Origin: Arthrobacter luteolus NBRC 107841
GTDB lineage: Bacteria > Actinomycetota > Actinomycetes > Actinomycetales > Micrococcaceae
DNA length: 64,000 bases
Reading direction: 5' to 3'
Assembly (NCBI RefSeq): GCF_001552075.1
Contig: NZ_BCQM01000012.1
Coordinates: 1-64,000, forward strand
Shown here in pieces: positions 53,971 to 62,997 of the stretch. Below the pieces are notes generated by a model. The model was not told the DNA's origin. It did no database searches and was given only the letters and a program-made list of their open reading frames with translations. A program made the translations under genes and the position numbers. The stretch's first letter is position 1; every line of letters begins with the position of its first letter.

Positions 53971-54043
53971 GCCGGTCCCCAGCTGAGCCGGTTCCCAGCT
54001 GAGCCGGTCCCCAGCTGAGCCGGACCCAGTTGAGCCGGACAGA
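53966..54043. repeat. 16-bp tandem repeat array after mutT-like gene
   Basis: Units GCTGAGCCGGTCCCCA, GCTGAGCCGGTTCCCA, GCTGAGCCGGTCCCCA, GCTGAGCCGGACCCA and GTTGAGCCGGACAGA run head to tail from 53966 to 54043. The first unit contains the TGA of the NUDIX gene. There are no spacers, so it is not CRISPR. Each unit carries the partial dyad CCAGCTGAG/CCGG. Possibly slippage-derived; may act as a terminator region between convergent genes. Confidence 0.85.
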
Positions 54044-54117
54044 GACTGATGCGGGTCAACCCCCGGCGCCGCGACATCCGGGCGGGGCCAGCCGGTCAAC
54101 GGGCTGCGTGAACGGGT

Positions 54118-55221
54118 TTAGAACAGGGTTCCAGCTGCAGCCGGAACGCGCGGCAGTCCAGACCGAGCAGGCAGCCCAGACCGAGCAGGCAGTCCGGACA
54201 GAGCAGGCAGCGGCTCCGGAACTGCGGGCGGATGCCCGGGCCCCTGCCCCGCGGCCCGGGTGGCGAGGAACCGGTTGGCGCCGTCGAATCCATGACGGGC
54301 TTTGAAGAACCGGAGGCGTCCGGCGAGCCAGGTGCGGTACTCCTTAGAGGCGTAGGAACCGCCGGCGTAGAGAGCATCGTACTTTGCGCCCAGCTGCGGA
54401 TAGTCCCGGGCCAGCCATTGCCGGTACCACTCCCGCGCGCCGGGGCGGAGGTGCAGCGCGCCGGCTGTCACTGAGGACGCTCCAGCGGCGGCCAGGGCGG
54501 AGAAAAGCGCGTCCAAAGACTCGTCGCCGTCGGTCAGCCACGGGAGGATGGGCATGGCCATCACGTTGCACTCCATGCCGGCGTCCCGGATCCGGCTGAT
54601 CAGTTCCAGGCGGGCCCTGGGCGACGGTGTTCCCGGCTCCACGCGGGAGGCAAGGTCCGGGTCCAGCAGGGCCAGCGAGATGCCCATGCTGATCGGAGTC
54701 TGCGCAGCGGCTTCGGTCAAGAGGGGAAGGTCCCGTGCCAGCAGGGTGCCCTTGGTGAGGATGGAGAACGGCGTGCCGCTGTCCGCCAGGGCACGGATGA
54801 TCCCGGGCATGAGCTTGTAGCGCCCCTCGGCACGCTGGTAGGGATCGGTGTTGGTGCCCATTGCCACGTGCTCGCGGTTCCAGGACGGCCTGGCCAGCTC
54901 CCGGCGCAGCACCTCGCCGGTGTTGGTCTTCACGACCAGCTGGCTGTCGAAATCGGCCCCGGAATCCAGGTCCAGGTAACTGTGCGTTTTACGGGCAAAG
55001 CAGTACACACAGGCATGGCTGCAGCCGCGGTACGGATTCACGGTCCACCCAAAGGGCATGGAGGAGGACTTGGGTACCTTGTTCAGTACGGATTTCGCCA
55101 GGACTTCGTGGAAGGTCACGCCGGCGAAGGCCGGGGTCTGAACTGATCTGACCAGCCCCTGCAGGGGAAGCAGCGCATCTGCTGCGGGTGCGGCCTTGGG
55201 TTCCTGCTGCTGCCACCTCAT
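54118..55221 (-). CDS. Rv2578c-family radical SAM protein
   Basis: A 367-residue radical SAM protein. The cluster cysteines C67, C71 and C74 are in NPYRGCSHACVYCFAR, the signature of the Rv2578c/SPL-like group; GTNTDPYQRAEGRYKLMP follows. The family is uncharacterised. The C-terminus ends in a Pro/Ala-rich tail with hexapeptide repeats (LPARSG). A perfect GAAC-N4-GTTC site lies ten bases before the ATG (55219-55221), so expression is probably controlled by LexA; this and the SPL resemblance hint at a role in DNA damage. Confidence 0.9.
   Translation of the reverse strand: MRWQQQEPKAAPAADALLPLQGLVRSVQTPAFAGVTFHEVLAKSVLNKVPKSSSMPFGWTVNPYRGCSHACVYCFARKTHSYLDLDSGADFDSQLVVKTNTGEVLRRELARPSWNREHVAMGTNTDPYQRAEGRYKLMPGIIRALADSGTPFSILTKGTLLARDLPLLTEAAAQTPISMGISLALLDPDLASRVEPGTPSPRARLELISRIRDAGMECNVMAMPILPWLTDGDESLDALFSALAAAGASSVTAGALHLRPGAREWYRQWLARDYPQLGAKYDALYAGGSYASKEYRTWLAGRLRFFKARHGFDGANRFLATRAAGQGPGHPPAVPEPLPALSGLPARSGLPARSGLPRVPAAAGTLF
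54156..54209 (-). repeat. 18-bp in-frame tandem repeats at the 3' end of the radical SAM gene
   Basis: GTCCAGACCGAGCAGGCA (54156-54173), GCCCAGACCGAGCAGGCA (54174-54191) and GTCCGGACAGAGCAGGCA (54192-54209) are adjoining. Read on the minus strand they encode the hexapeptide LPARSG or close variants. The period of 18 keeps the frame, suggesting expansion of a flexible tail. Confidence 0.8.
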
Positions 55222-55230
55222 CCAACCATT

Positions 55231-55245
55231 AGAACATATGTTCGA
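55231..55245 (-). promoter_or_regulatory. LexA box upstream of the radical SAM gene
   Basis: AGAACATATGTTCGA; the core GAACATATGTTC is a perfect palindrome and an exact GAAC-N4-GTTC match, the best in the window. It sits ten bases before the start codon of the Rv2578c-like gene, where bound LexA would block initiation. Confidence 0.82.
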
Positions 55246-55293
55246 ATAACTGTCAGTGGTGCAGTGCCGTGCTCCCGCGCCATCTGGAGTTCG

Positions 55294-55797
55294 TTAGCCG
55301 GGATTGGAGGAACGGCCGGGAGCGCCGGGCGCCGCGCCGGGGCGCCGGTAGCCGCCGTCGTCGAGCCCGGCCAGGATTTCAAAGGGGTTCGACGACGCCG
55401 GATCGCCGGAGCGCAGCACGGAAATGCCCGCAGCGGCGAAGTACAGCGGCAGGAAGGCCAGGCCCAGCAGGGCGTATTGGGTGCAGTGCCGGGCCTCGTG
55501 CCGCAGCAGGGGAGAGGCAGACCCTGCCGGGGAGGGATCGAATGCAGCGGAAACCCGCGGCCGGTAGATAACCACGTTGCCCAGGGTGAAAGCGGCGGCA
55601 TGCGGGAGCCGGTGTTTCCAGCCACCGGCGAGCAGGACCCCATCCGGGCCGCGCCGCGGCCGCACCCCGCCAATCCGCGCCACGATGATCCCCGCCGCCG
55701 TCGTTCCGTTGACCAGATTCAGCGCGCGGCGCAGCCGATGGCCGCCGGTGGCTGCGCCTGTGCCCGTGCCGGTGCTGGAGTCCTGCGCCAAAGTCAT
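55294..55797 (-). CDS. small protein with HEARH zincin-like motif, unknown function
   Basis: A 167-residue protein. LLRHEARHCTQYALLGLAFL contains HExxH (H100-E101-x2-H104), followed at once by a hydrophobic segment (about 108-126) and NPFEILAGLDDGGY, whose E140 could be a third metal ligand. The upstream NVVIYRPRVSAA is beta-like. This resembles small DUF4157-like or membrane-associated metalloprotease proteins of actinobacteria but I cannot name a family with certainty. The ATG at 55797 (MTLAQDSS) is preferred over an opening to 55830. Confidence 0.65.
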   Translation of the reverse strand: MTLAQDSSTGTGTGAATGGHRLRRALNLVNGTTAAGIIVARIGGVRPRRGPDGVLLAGGWKHRLPHAAAFTLGNVVIYRPRVSAAFDPSPAGSASPLLRHEARHCTQYALLGLAFLPLYFAAAGISVLRSGDPASSNPFEILAGLDDGGYRRPGAAPGAPGRSSNPG

Positions 55798-55869
55798 GGG
55801 CCAATGGTAGGGCGGACTGAGCGCCTTCACACTGCCCGGCGGCCAGGTGTTCGTTGGTTAGACTGGTAG

Positions 55870-55898
55870 CCGCAGGCTTTTTCAGTTCCCGCCTGCGG
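55870..55898 (+). promoter_or_regulatory. hairpin in the pheS leader
   Basis: CCGCAGGC (55870-55877) pairs perfectly with GCCTGCGG (55891-55898), with a loop containing TTTTTCAG. It lies about 75 bases before pheS. The loop includes two adjacent phenylalanine codons in a small reading frame from TTG 55854 to TGA 55913, which could be a leader peptide for attenuation, but the frame lacks a clear ribosome site. Confidence 0.45.
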
Positions 55899-55911
55899 AC
55901 CAGCGTTCCTT

Positions 55912-55942
55912 GAACAGCCACTGAACAGCCATCGAACAGCCA
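55912..55942 (+). repeat. three 11-bp repeats in the pheS leader
   Basis: GAACAGCCA occurs at 55912-55920, 55923-55931 and 55934-55942 with an exact 11-bp period. The tract follows the leader hairpin and ends 33 bases before the pheS ATG. Role unknown. Confidence 0.75.
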
Positions 55943-55974
55943 TCAACACGGCCGGAAACAGGTAAGAACGGTAC

Positions 55975-57051
55975 ATGTCGAATTCCATACCGGGGATGGA
56001 CTCCCCAGACACCGCGGCACCCAACCCGCTGGACGAGCCGGCGGTCGCGGCCGCCGTCGACGCAGCGCTCGCAGCCATCAGCTCCGCCGCCGACCTGGAC
56101 GCCCTCAAGGACGTCCGCATCGCTGTCACCGGTGAGAAGTCGCCGCTGGCCCTGGCCAACCGGCAGATCGGCGGACTCCCCAAGGAGCAGAAGGCTGCGG
56201 CAGGCAAGGTCGTCGGCCCGGCCCGGGGACGGATCAACCAGGCGCTCGCCGCCCGCACCGTCGAGTTGGAGGCCGAGCGGGATGCCCGGATCCTCGTCGA
56301 GGAAGCCGTGGACGTCACTGCCGCCCCGCGCCGCCGCCGCATCGGCGGGCGCCACCCGCTTTCCACCCTGCAGGACCGCGTCAGCGACATTTTCGTGGGC
56401 ATGGGCTGGGAAATCGCCGAAGGCCCCGAGGTTGAATCCGAGTGGTTCAACTTTGATGCACTGAACTTCAAGCCGGACCACCCGGCCCGCGAAATGCAGG
56501 ACACCTTCTTCGTGGAGCCACCGGAAGCGCACCTGCTCATGCGCACCCACACCTCACCGGTGCAGGTCCGCTCCATGCTCGAACGCGACCTGCCGATCTA
56601 CGTGCTCTGCCCGGGCAAGGTGTTCCGCACCGACGAACTCGACGCGACGCACACCCCCGTGTTCCACCAGTTCGAAGGCCTGGCCATCGACAAGGGCCTG
56701 ACCATGGCAGACCTGGTCGGCACCCTGGAGCACTTCACCCGGGTGCTGTTCGGCGACGAGGCCAAGGTCCGCCTGCGCCCGAACTTCTTCCCCTTCACCG
56801 AGCCCAGCGCTGAGCTGGACATCTGGCACCCCGGCGCCAAGGGCGGCCCGCGCTGGATCGAGTGGGGCGGCTGCGGCATGGTCAACCCCAATGTGCTGCG
56901 CGCAGCGGGCATCGACCCCGAGGTCTACTCAGGTTTTGCCTTTGGCATGGGCATCGAGCGTGCCCTGATGTTCCGCAACGAGGTTACGGATATGCGGGAC
57001 ATGATTGAAGGCGACGTACGTTTCAGCGAACACTTCGGGATGGAGATCTAA
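55975..57051 (+). CDS. pheS: phenylalanyl-tRNA synthetase alpha subunit
   Basis: A 358-residue class II catalytic subunit. After an N-terminal helical tRNA-binding arm (about 10-90), the core carries GRRHPLSTL, motif 2 in [12 protein letters not shown] and motif 3 in [16 protein letters not shown]. It charges tRNA-Phe as an alpha2beta2 enzyme with PheT, whose GTG starts on the base after this stop. The start ATG follows AGGTAAG. The leader shows a hairpin and repeats. Confidence 0.97.
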   Translation: MSNSIPGMDSPDTAAPNPLDEPAVAAAVDAALAAISSAADLDALKDVRIAVTGEKSPLALANRQIGGLPKEQKAAAGKVVGPARGRINQALAARTVELEAERDARILVEEAVDVTAAPRRRRIGGRHPLSTLQDRVSDIFVGMGWEIAEGPEVESEWFNFDALNFKPDHPAREMQDTFFVEPPEAHLLMRTHTSPVQVRSMLERDLPIYVLCPGKVFRTDELDATHTPVFHQFEGLAIDKGLTMADLVGTLEHFTRVLFGDEAKVRLRPNFFPFTEPSAELDIWHPGAKGGPRWIEWGGCGMVNPNVLRAAGIDPEVYSGFAFGMGIERALMFRNEVTDMRDMIEGDVRFSEHFGMEI

Positions 57052-59595
57052 GTGAGAATCCCACTTTCCTGGCTGCGCGAGTATGCCCAGGTTCCGGCGG
57101 ATGCAACCGCCGAAGACGTTATGGCAGAACTGGTGAAGGTTGGCCTCGAGGAGGAGGACGTCCACCGTCCCACCGACGAGCTGCAGGGCCCGATCGTTGT
57201 TGGCCAGGTGCTCTCCAAGGAGCCGGAGCCGCAGAAGAACGGCAAAACCATCAACTGGTGCACCGTCCGCGTGGTGCCCGAAGGCGCCGAGCAGACGCTG
57301 ACCGGCGACGGGATCGATCCGTCCGGGATCCAGGGCATCGTCTGCGGTGCGCACAACTTCGAGGTCGGGGACAAGGTGGTTGTCACCCTGCCCGGCGCCG
57401 TGCTGCCCGGGGACTTCCGCATCAGCCCGCGCAAGACCTACGGCCACGTCTCCGCGGGCATGATCGCCTCCGTGCGCGAACTGGGCATCGGCGAAGACCA
57501 TGACGGCATCCTGGTACTCTCCACCCTGGGCCTTGATCCGGAAATCGGCACCGACGCGATGGAACTGCTCGGTCTCTACGACCAGGCAGCCGAAATCAAC
57601 GTCACCCCGGACCGAGGCTACGTCTTCTCGATCCGTGGTGCTGCCCGCGAATACGCGCACGCCACGGGCACCAAGTTCACCGACCCCGCCGCCACGGTGG
57701 AGGTTCCGGAAGCCGACGGCGCCGGATACCCGGTGCGCCTGGCCGACGAAGCGCCGATCTACGGCAAGCCCGGCTGCGACCGGTTCGTCGCCCGCACCGT
57801 CCGCGGCGTCGATCCCACCCGCCCAACGCCGCCGTGGATGGCTGCGCGGCTGCGCCTGGCCGGCATGCGGTCCATCTCGCTGATCGTGGACATCTCCAAC
57901 TACGTGATGCTCGAACTGGGCCAGCCGCTGCACTGCTACGACCTGGACAAGCTCACCGGCGAGATCACGGTCCGCCGTGCCACCCCGGGCGAGACCATCA
58001 AAACCCTGGATGACAAGGTCCGCACCCTCGATCCCGAGGACCTGCTGATCACCGACGGATCCGGTGCCATCGGCATCGCCGGCGTGATGGGCGGGGCCAG
58101 CACCGAGGCCTCTGACACCACCCGGAACGTCCTGATCGAGGCCGCGCACTTCGACGACGTCAGCATCGGCCGTTCGCGCCGCCGTCATAAGCTGCCCTCC
58201 GAAGCGTCCAAGCGCTTCGAGCGCGGCGTGGACTGGTACGTTGCCGACGTCGCCGCGCAGCGCGCCGTTGACCTGCTGGTGGAACTTGCCGGCGGCACTG
58301 CCGACGAATCCATCACCGACGCCGGAACCGCGCCCGAACCGCGGAGCATTTTCCTGCCCGCCGGTTTCCCGGCGCAGCTGATCGGCTATGACTTCACCGA
58401 AGAGCAGATCACCGGCACCCTGGCGGACCTGGGTGCGGACGTGGAGAAGGCCGACGGCGGTTACCGGGTTTCGCCCCCGAGCTGGCGGCCGGACCTGGAA
58501 ACCCGGGAGGACCTCACCGAGGAAATCATCCGGCTGGTGGGCTACGACCAGATTCCGTCCACGCTGCCGGTGGCGCCGCCCGGACGCGGCCTGACCCGCA
58601 TGCAGCAGCAGCGCCGCCGCCTGCTGCAGTCACTGGCCGCCTCCGGTCTCACCGAAGTGCTGTCCTACCCGTTCGTGACGGAAGAGGACAACAACACCTT
58701 CGGCACGCCGGTTGCCGGTGAGCAGCGTCCGGCCCTGAAGCTGGCGAACCCGCTCAGCGCCGAGTTCGGCTACCTGCGCACCTCGGTGCTGCCGGGCCTG
58801 TTCGACGTCGCCAAGCGCAACCTTTCACGCGGCTTCCGGGACCTGGCACTGTTCGAGTCCGCGGCGGTTTTCCTGCCCGGCGAACGGACCGGCACCGAGT
58901 CGATTCCGCCGCTGGGCGTCAAACCCTCAGAAGAGGTCCTGGATGCGCTGTACAACGGCATTCCGGATCAGCCGCTGCACATCGGCGTGCTCTTCACCGG
59001 CCACGAGTCGCCGGCCGGCGCCGGCCATGCCCCGCGCACGTGGGACTGGGCCGACGCCGTCGACACCGCCCGCCTCATGGGCGACGTGCTGGGTGTTGAA
59101 CTGGTGATCAGCCAGGGCGAACACCAGGCCTTCCACCCGGGACGCACCGCGAAGATCTCGCTGCGCAGCGGTGAAGCCGTGGGTTACGCCGGTGAACTGC
59201 ATCCGAAGCTGCTCGCGGCCCGGGACATGCCGGCCCGCACCGTGGCACTGGAGATCAACGCCGCCGCGCTGTTCGACGCCGCGCCGGATGTGATCGTTGC
59301 CCGGGAAATCTCCGCGTACCCGGCGACCACGCAGGACGTGGCCCTGGTGGTGGCCGAGGAGATCCCGGCCGAAACCGTCCTGGAAACCCTGCGCGAAGGC
59401 GCCGGGGAACTGCTGGAAGACATCGCGCTGTTTGATGTGTATGCGGGCAAGGGCATCGACGAGGGGCACAAATCCCTCGCCTTCGCCCTGCGCTTCCGTG
59501 CAGCCGACCGCACGCTGACCGCTGACGAGGCCTCCGAGTCCCGGGCCGCCGCCGTCGCGCTGGCTGCCGAGCGGTTTGGTGCCGTGCAGCGGTAG
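57052..59595 (+). CDS. pheT: phenylalanyl-tRNA synthetase beta subunit
   Basis: An 847-residue partner of PheS. Domains in order: tRNA-binding EMAP-like (about 40-150), B3/B4 editing domain (about 220-390, with HCYDLDKL), B5 (about 420-490), a class II-like core, and the C-terminal anticodon-binding FDX-ACB (about 755-847, REISAYPATTQDVALVV). The editing domain removes mischarged tyrosine. Length is normal. A strong terminator follows. Confidence 0.97.
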   Translation: MRIPLSWLREYAQVPADATAEDVMAELVKVGLEEEDVHRPTDELQGPIVVGQVLSKEPEPQKNGKTINWCTVRVVPEGAEQTLTGDGIDPSGIQGIVCGAHNFEVGDKVVVTLPGAVLPGDFRISPRKTYGHVSAGMIASVRELGIGEDHDGILVLSTLGLDPEIGTDAMELLGLYDQAAEINVTPDRGYVFSIRGAAREYAHATGTKFTDPAATVEVPEADGAGYPVRLADEAPIYGKPGCDRFVARTVRGVDPTRPTPPWMAARLRLAGMRSISLIVDISNYVMLELGQPLHCYDLDKLTGEITVRRATPGETIKTLDDKVRTLDPEDLLITDGSGAIGIAGVMGGASTEASDTTRNVLIEAAHFDDVSIGRSRRRHKLPSEASKRFERGVDWYVADVAAQRAVDLLVELAGGTADESITDAGTAPEPRSIFLPAGFPAQLIGYDFTEEQITGTLADLGADVEKADGGYRVSPPSWRPDLETREDLTEEIIRLVGYDQIPSTLPVAPPGRGLTRMQQQRRRLLQSLAASGLTEVLSYPFVTEEDNNTFGTPVAGEQRPALKLANPLSAEFGYLRTSVLPGLFDVAKRNLSRGFRDLALFESAAVFLPGERTGTESIPPLGVKPSEEVLDALYNGIPDQPLHIGVLFTGHESPAGAGHAPRTWDWADAVDTARLMGDVLGVELVISQGEHQAFHPGRTAKISLRSGEAVGYAGELHPKLLAARDMPARTVALEINAAALFDAAPDVIVAREISAYPATTQDVALVVAEEIPAETVLETLREGAGELLEDIALFDVYAGKGIDEGHKSLAFALRFRAADRTLTADEASESRAAAVALAAERFGAVQR

Positions 59596-59614
59596 GTTCG
59601 TCCGTTGACAAGCC

Positions 59615-59649
59615 GCAAGCCCCCGCCGGACTTTCCGGCGGGGGCTTGC
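59615..59649 (+). terminator. terminator after pheT
   Basis: GCAAGCCCCCGCCGG (59615-59629) pairs perfectly over 15 bases with CCGGCGGGGGCTTGC (59635-59649) around a five-base loop; GCGTTTTG follows. It ends the pheST operon. Confidence 0.9.
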
Positions 59650-59671
59650 GCGTTTTGCTAGCTTGGAGCGG

Positions 59672-60292
59672 GTGAGTACTCTTTCCCGCCCCGGCACCTG
59701 GTATCTCTTCGACTACGGCATGGTGATTTCTGCCGCGCCGCTGCCCGAGGACTGGGACGCGCTCCGGGAGGCCACCGGAATGGATCTGCAGCCCGCGTCG
59801 AGTTCCTATTGGGCCACCCGGCTGGAGTACGACGGCGGCTCGCTGAGTCCGGCGGAGTACTGGGCTTCGGTGCTCGGCCGGCGGGTCCGCGGGGTTGAGC
59901 TGGCCCGGCTCGAAGAGCTGGACGCGCGGCAGTGGTCCCGGCTCAATCCACGAACGCTGGAAGTCCTGGAGTTCCTGGCAGCGGAGGGCGCGCAGCTGGC
60001 GCTGCTCTCAAACATGCCCGCGGAGATGTCTTACCGGTACGAGTCGGATGCTTCCTGGCCGGCCTTCTTCGCCGCCCGCTATTTCAGCGGCAGGCTGCGC
60101 ATGGTCAAACCGGACCCGCAGATCTACCGGCATGTCCTGAACGGCCTCGGAGCTGCGGCGGAAGACGTAGTCTTCATTGACGACAATTCCGCGAATATTG
60201 AAGCAGCCAGAGCGCTTGGGATGAGGGTGGTCCTGCATACGGGGGACACCGACCTAAGGCAGGAGCTGGCCCAGCCCGCGGATCCTGCCTAA
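59672..60292 (+). CDS. HAD-family hydrolase
   Basis: A 206-residue haloacid-dehalogenase-like phosphatase of the YihX type. Motif I is LFDYGMVIS with nucleophile D14; the usual second aspartate is replaced by glycine here, as seen in some epoxide-hydrolase-like HADs (FDxGxV). Motif II is LLSNMP, motif III RMVKPDPQIY and motif IV VFIDDNSANIEAA. The GTG at 59672 with GGAG upstream was preferred to the TTG at 59663. Its end overlaps the convergent TfoX-like gene by four bases. Confidence 0.83.
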   Translation: MSTLSRPGTWYLFDYGMVISAAPLPEDWDALREATGMDLQPASSSYWATRLEYDGGSLSPAEYWASVLGRRVRGVELARLEELDARQWSRLNPRTLEVLEFLAAEGAQLALLSNMPAEMSYRYESDASWPAFFAARYFSGRLRMVKPDPQIYRHVLNGLGAAAEDVVFIDDNSANIEAARALGMRVVLHTGDTDLRQELAQPADPA

Positions 60293-60621
60293 CTGTCCCT
60301 GGACGTGCGGCCGACGGCGATCCACCAGCCCAGGACCTCATCGTCCGCGATGATGTCCAGGGGGACGTTCATCCATCCTTCGCCCATCGGCCTGCCCCCG
60401 CCCATATATGCAGGCTGGCCGCCGGCGGTGAGCAGATCCCGGTAATCTGACGGATCCACCCGTACCAGCAGGTCTCCGCCGCGGCCCGCGGAGACGGCCA
60501 GGCCGCCGTCCACCATAAAGGCCACGCCGCCGAACATGTTTTTCTCCCGGACGTCCGGGTATGAGGCAAGGCGCTGCCGGATGCGTTCTGCCAGGGCATC
60601 TCGTGCCGGGTCCGTCTGCAT
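60289..60621 (-). CDS. TfoX N-terminal domain protein
   Basis: A 110-residue protein matching the TfoX/Sxy N-terminal domain: NMFGGVAFMVDGGLAVSA, LLVRVDPSDYRDLL and MNVPLDIIADDEVLGWWI. In gamma-proteobacteria the full protein activates competence; stand-alone domains like this in actinobacteria have unknown roles. It ends inside the last bases of the HAD gene. Confidence 0.85.
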   Translation of the reverse strand: MQTDPARDALAERIRQRLASYPDVREKNMFGGVAFMVDGGLAVSAGRGGDLLVRVDPSDYRDLLTAGGQPAYMGGGRPMGEGWMNVPLDIIADDEVLGWWIAVGRTSRDS

Positions 60622-60756
60622 GTGCTGCCGCCTTCCGCTACGGACGGTTGCCGACCGGATCCGTCTGATCCGTTTTCCGGCTCTCCACCAGCGACGAGGT
60701 GCTTATGCCCATGCCTACGAGCAGCTAACCGAGGGCTAACCAACCGTGTCCCGGAA

Positions 60757-60818
60757 TCGCTCCGCTTTGTGGCAATCGCTCCGCCGCGAACCGGAGCGAT
60801 TGTCACAAACCGGAGCGA
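60757..60818. repeat. 27-bp inverted repeat with internal direct repeats
   Basis: The left arm 60757-60783 and right arm 60792-60818 are complementary at 25 of 27 positions around an eight-base centre. Each arm contains two copies of TCGCTCCG (or its complement CGGAGCGA) separated by about a dozen bases, with TTTGTGRCAA between. It lies between two minus-strand genes, 29 bases past the stop of the oxidoreductase gene. It could be a terminator, a REP-like dispersed element or a protein-binding site. Confidence 0.85.
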
Positions 60819-60846
60819 AACCAGGAAGGCAGCTGCCCGCAACCCC

Positions 60847-61812
60847 CTACGGAACCAGCAGCACCTTGCCCGTGGTCTTCCGGCCCTCCAGATCCGCCTG
60901 CGCCTGAGCGGCCTCGGCCAGGGGATAGGTTGCCCCGATCCGCACATCCAGGGTACCGGCCTCGACCATCTCGAACAGTTCCCGGGCCCGCCACTGCCGT
61001 TCCTCGGCGCTGCGCAGGTAGTCCCGAATGGTCGGCCGGGTCAGGTAGAGGGAGCCCAGGGCGTTCAGCCGCTGGATGTCGAACGGAGGCACCTGTCCGG
61101 ACGCCCCGCCGAAGAGCACCATCATGCCGCGCGGATGCAGACTGGCCAGGGAACCGTCAAAGGTTGCCTTGCCCACGCCGTCGAACACCACATCCACACC
61201 CTGGCCGTTCGTCAGCCCGCGCACCCGGTCCGCGAAGCCGTCGTAGCGCAGCACGTGGTCGGCGCCGGCGCCGCGCGCCAGTTCTTCCTTCTCATCGCTG
61301 GACACCGTGGTGATCACCGTGGCGCCCTTGGCCTTCAGCAGCTGGATCAGCAGCAGGCCGACGCCGCCGGCCCCGGCATGGGTGAGGACCGTTTCCCCGG
61401 ACTGCACGGGGTAGGTCGAATTACACAGGTAGTGGGCTGTAATCCCCTGCAGCGGCAGAGCGGCCGCCACCTTGATATCCACGCCGCGCGGCACCGGCAG
61501 GGCCTTGTCCGCGTCCAGCAGCATGTACTCGGAGTAGGCACCGCCGCCCTCGGCGGTGGCCACGTGGTCCCCTTCGCGGAACGCAGCCACGTCCAGGCCC
61601 GCGGACACCACCGTGCCGGCAGCCTCCGAACCGGGGATGAAGGGGTAGTGCATCTTGTAGACACCGCTGCGCTGGTAGGTGTCGATGAAGTTCACCCCGG
61701 CGGCGGCCACCTTAACGAGCAGCTCGTTCGGGCCGGGAACCGGCAGATCCACATCTTCATAGCGCAGGACGCCGGGCCCGCCGGCTGATGGGACGACAAT
61801 GGCTTTGTGCAT
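60847..61812 (-). CDS. quinone oxidoreductase (zeta-crystallin type, MDR family)
   Basis: A 321-residue NADPH-dependent medium-chain reductase without the structural-zinc cysteines. GVNFIDTYQRSGVYKMHYPF and the nucleotide-binding GAGGVGLLLIQLLKAKGA are typical of QOR. It probably reduces quinones by one electron. The ATG at 61812 (MHKAIVVPSAGG) with AAGAGG upstream is preferred to a longer opening at 61890. It is divergent from argC. Confidence 0.92.
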   Translation of the reverse strand: MHKAIVVPSAGGPGVLRYEDVDLPVPGPNELLVKVAAAGVNFIDTYQRSGVYKMHYPFIPGSEAAGTVVSAGLDVAAFREGDHVATAEGGGAYSEYMLLDADKALPVPRGVDIKVAAALPLQGITAHYLCNSTYPVQSGETVLTHAGAGGVGLLLIQLLKAKGATVITTVSSDEKEELARGAGADHVLRYDGFADRVRGLTNGQGVDVVFDGVGKATFDGSLASLHPRGMMVLFGGASGQVPPFDIQRLNALGSLYLTRPTIRDYLRSAEERQWRARELFEMVEAGTLDVRIGATYPLAEAAQAQADLEGRKTTGKVLLVP

Positions 61813-61917
61813 GGGTTGCCTCTTCCGTTCGGGGGTGCGTCTGCCTGGCATCAATTGGGAACCATCGTAGGCCCCGGCCCGGCAAGACACCGTGGAAAAA
61901 GCCCATTCCGGTCACAA

Positions 61918-62996
<1,079 letters not shown>

Positions 62997-62997
<1 letters not shown>

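Noticed and set aside
53966-54209. CRISPR-like repeats
   Set aside because: The units are head to tail without spacers of unique sequence, and no cas genes are near.
60757-60818. Insertion sequence or MITE
   Set aside because: Only an inverted repeat is seen; I found no transposase gene and no clear target-site duplication, so I list it as a repeat only.
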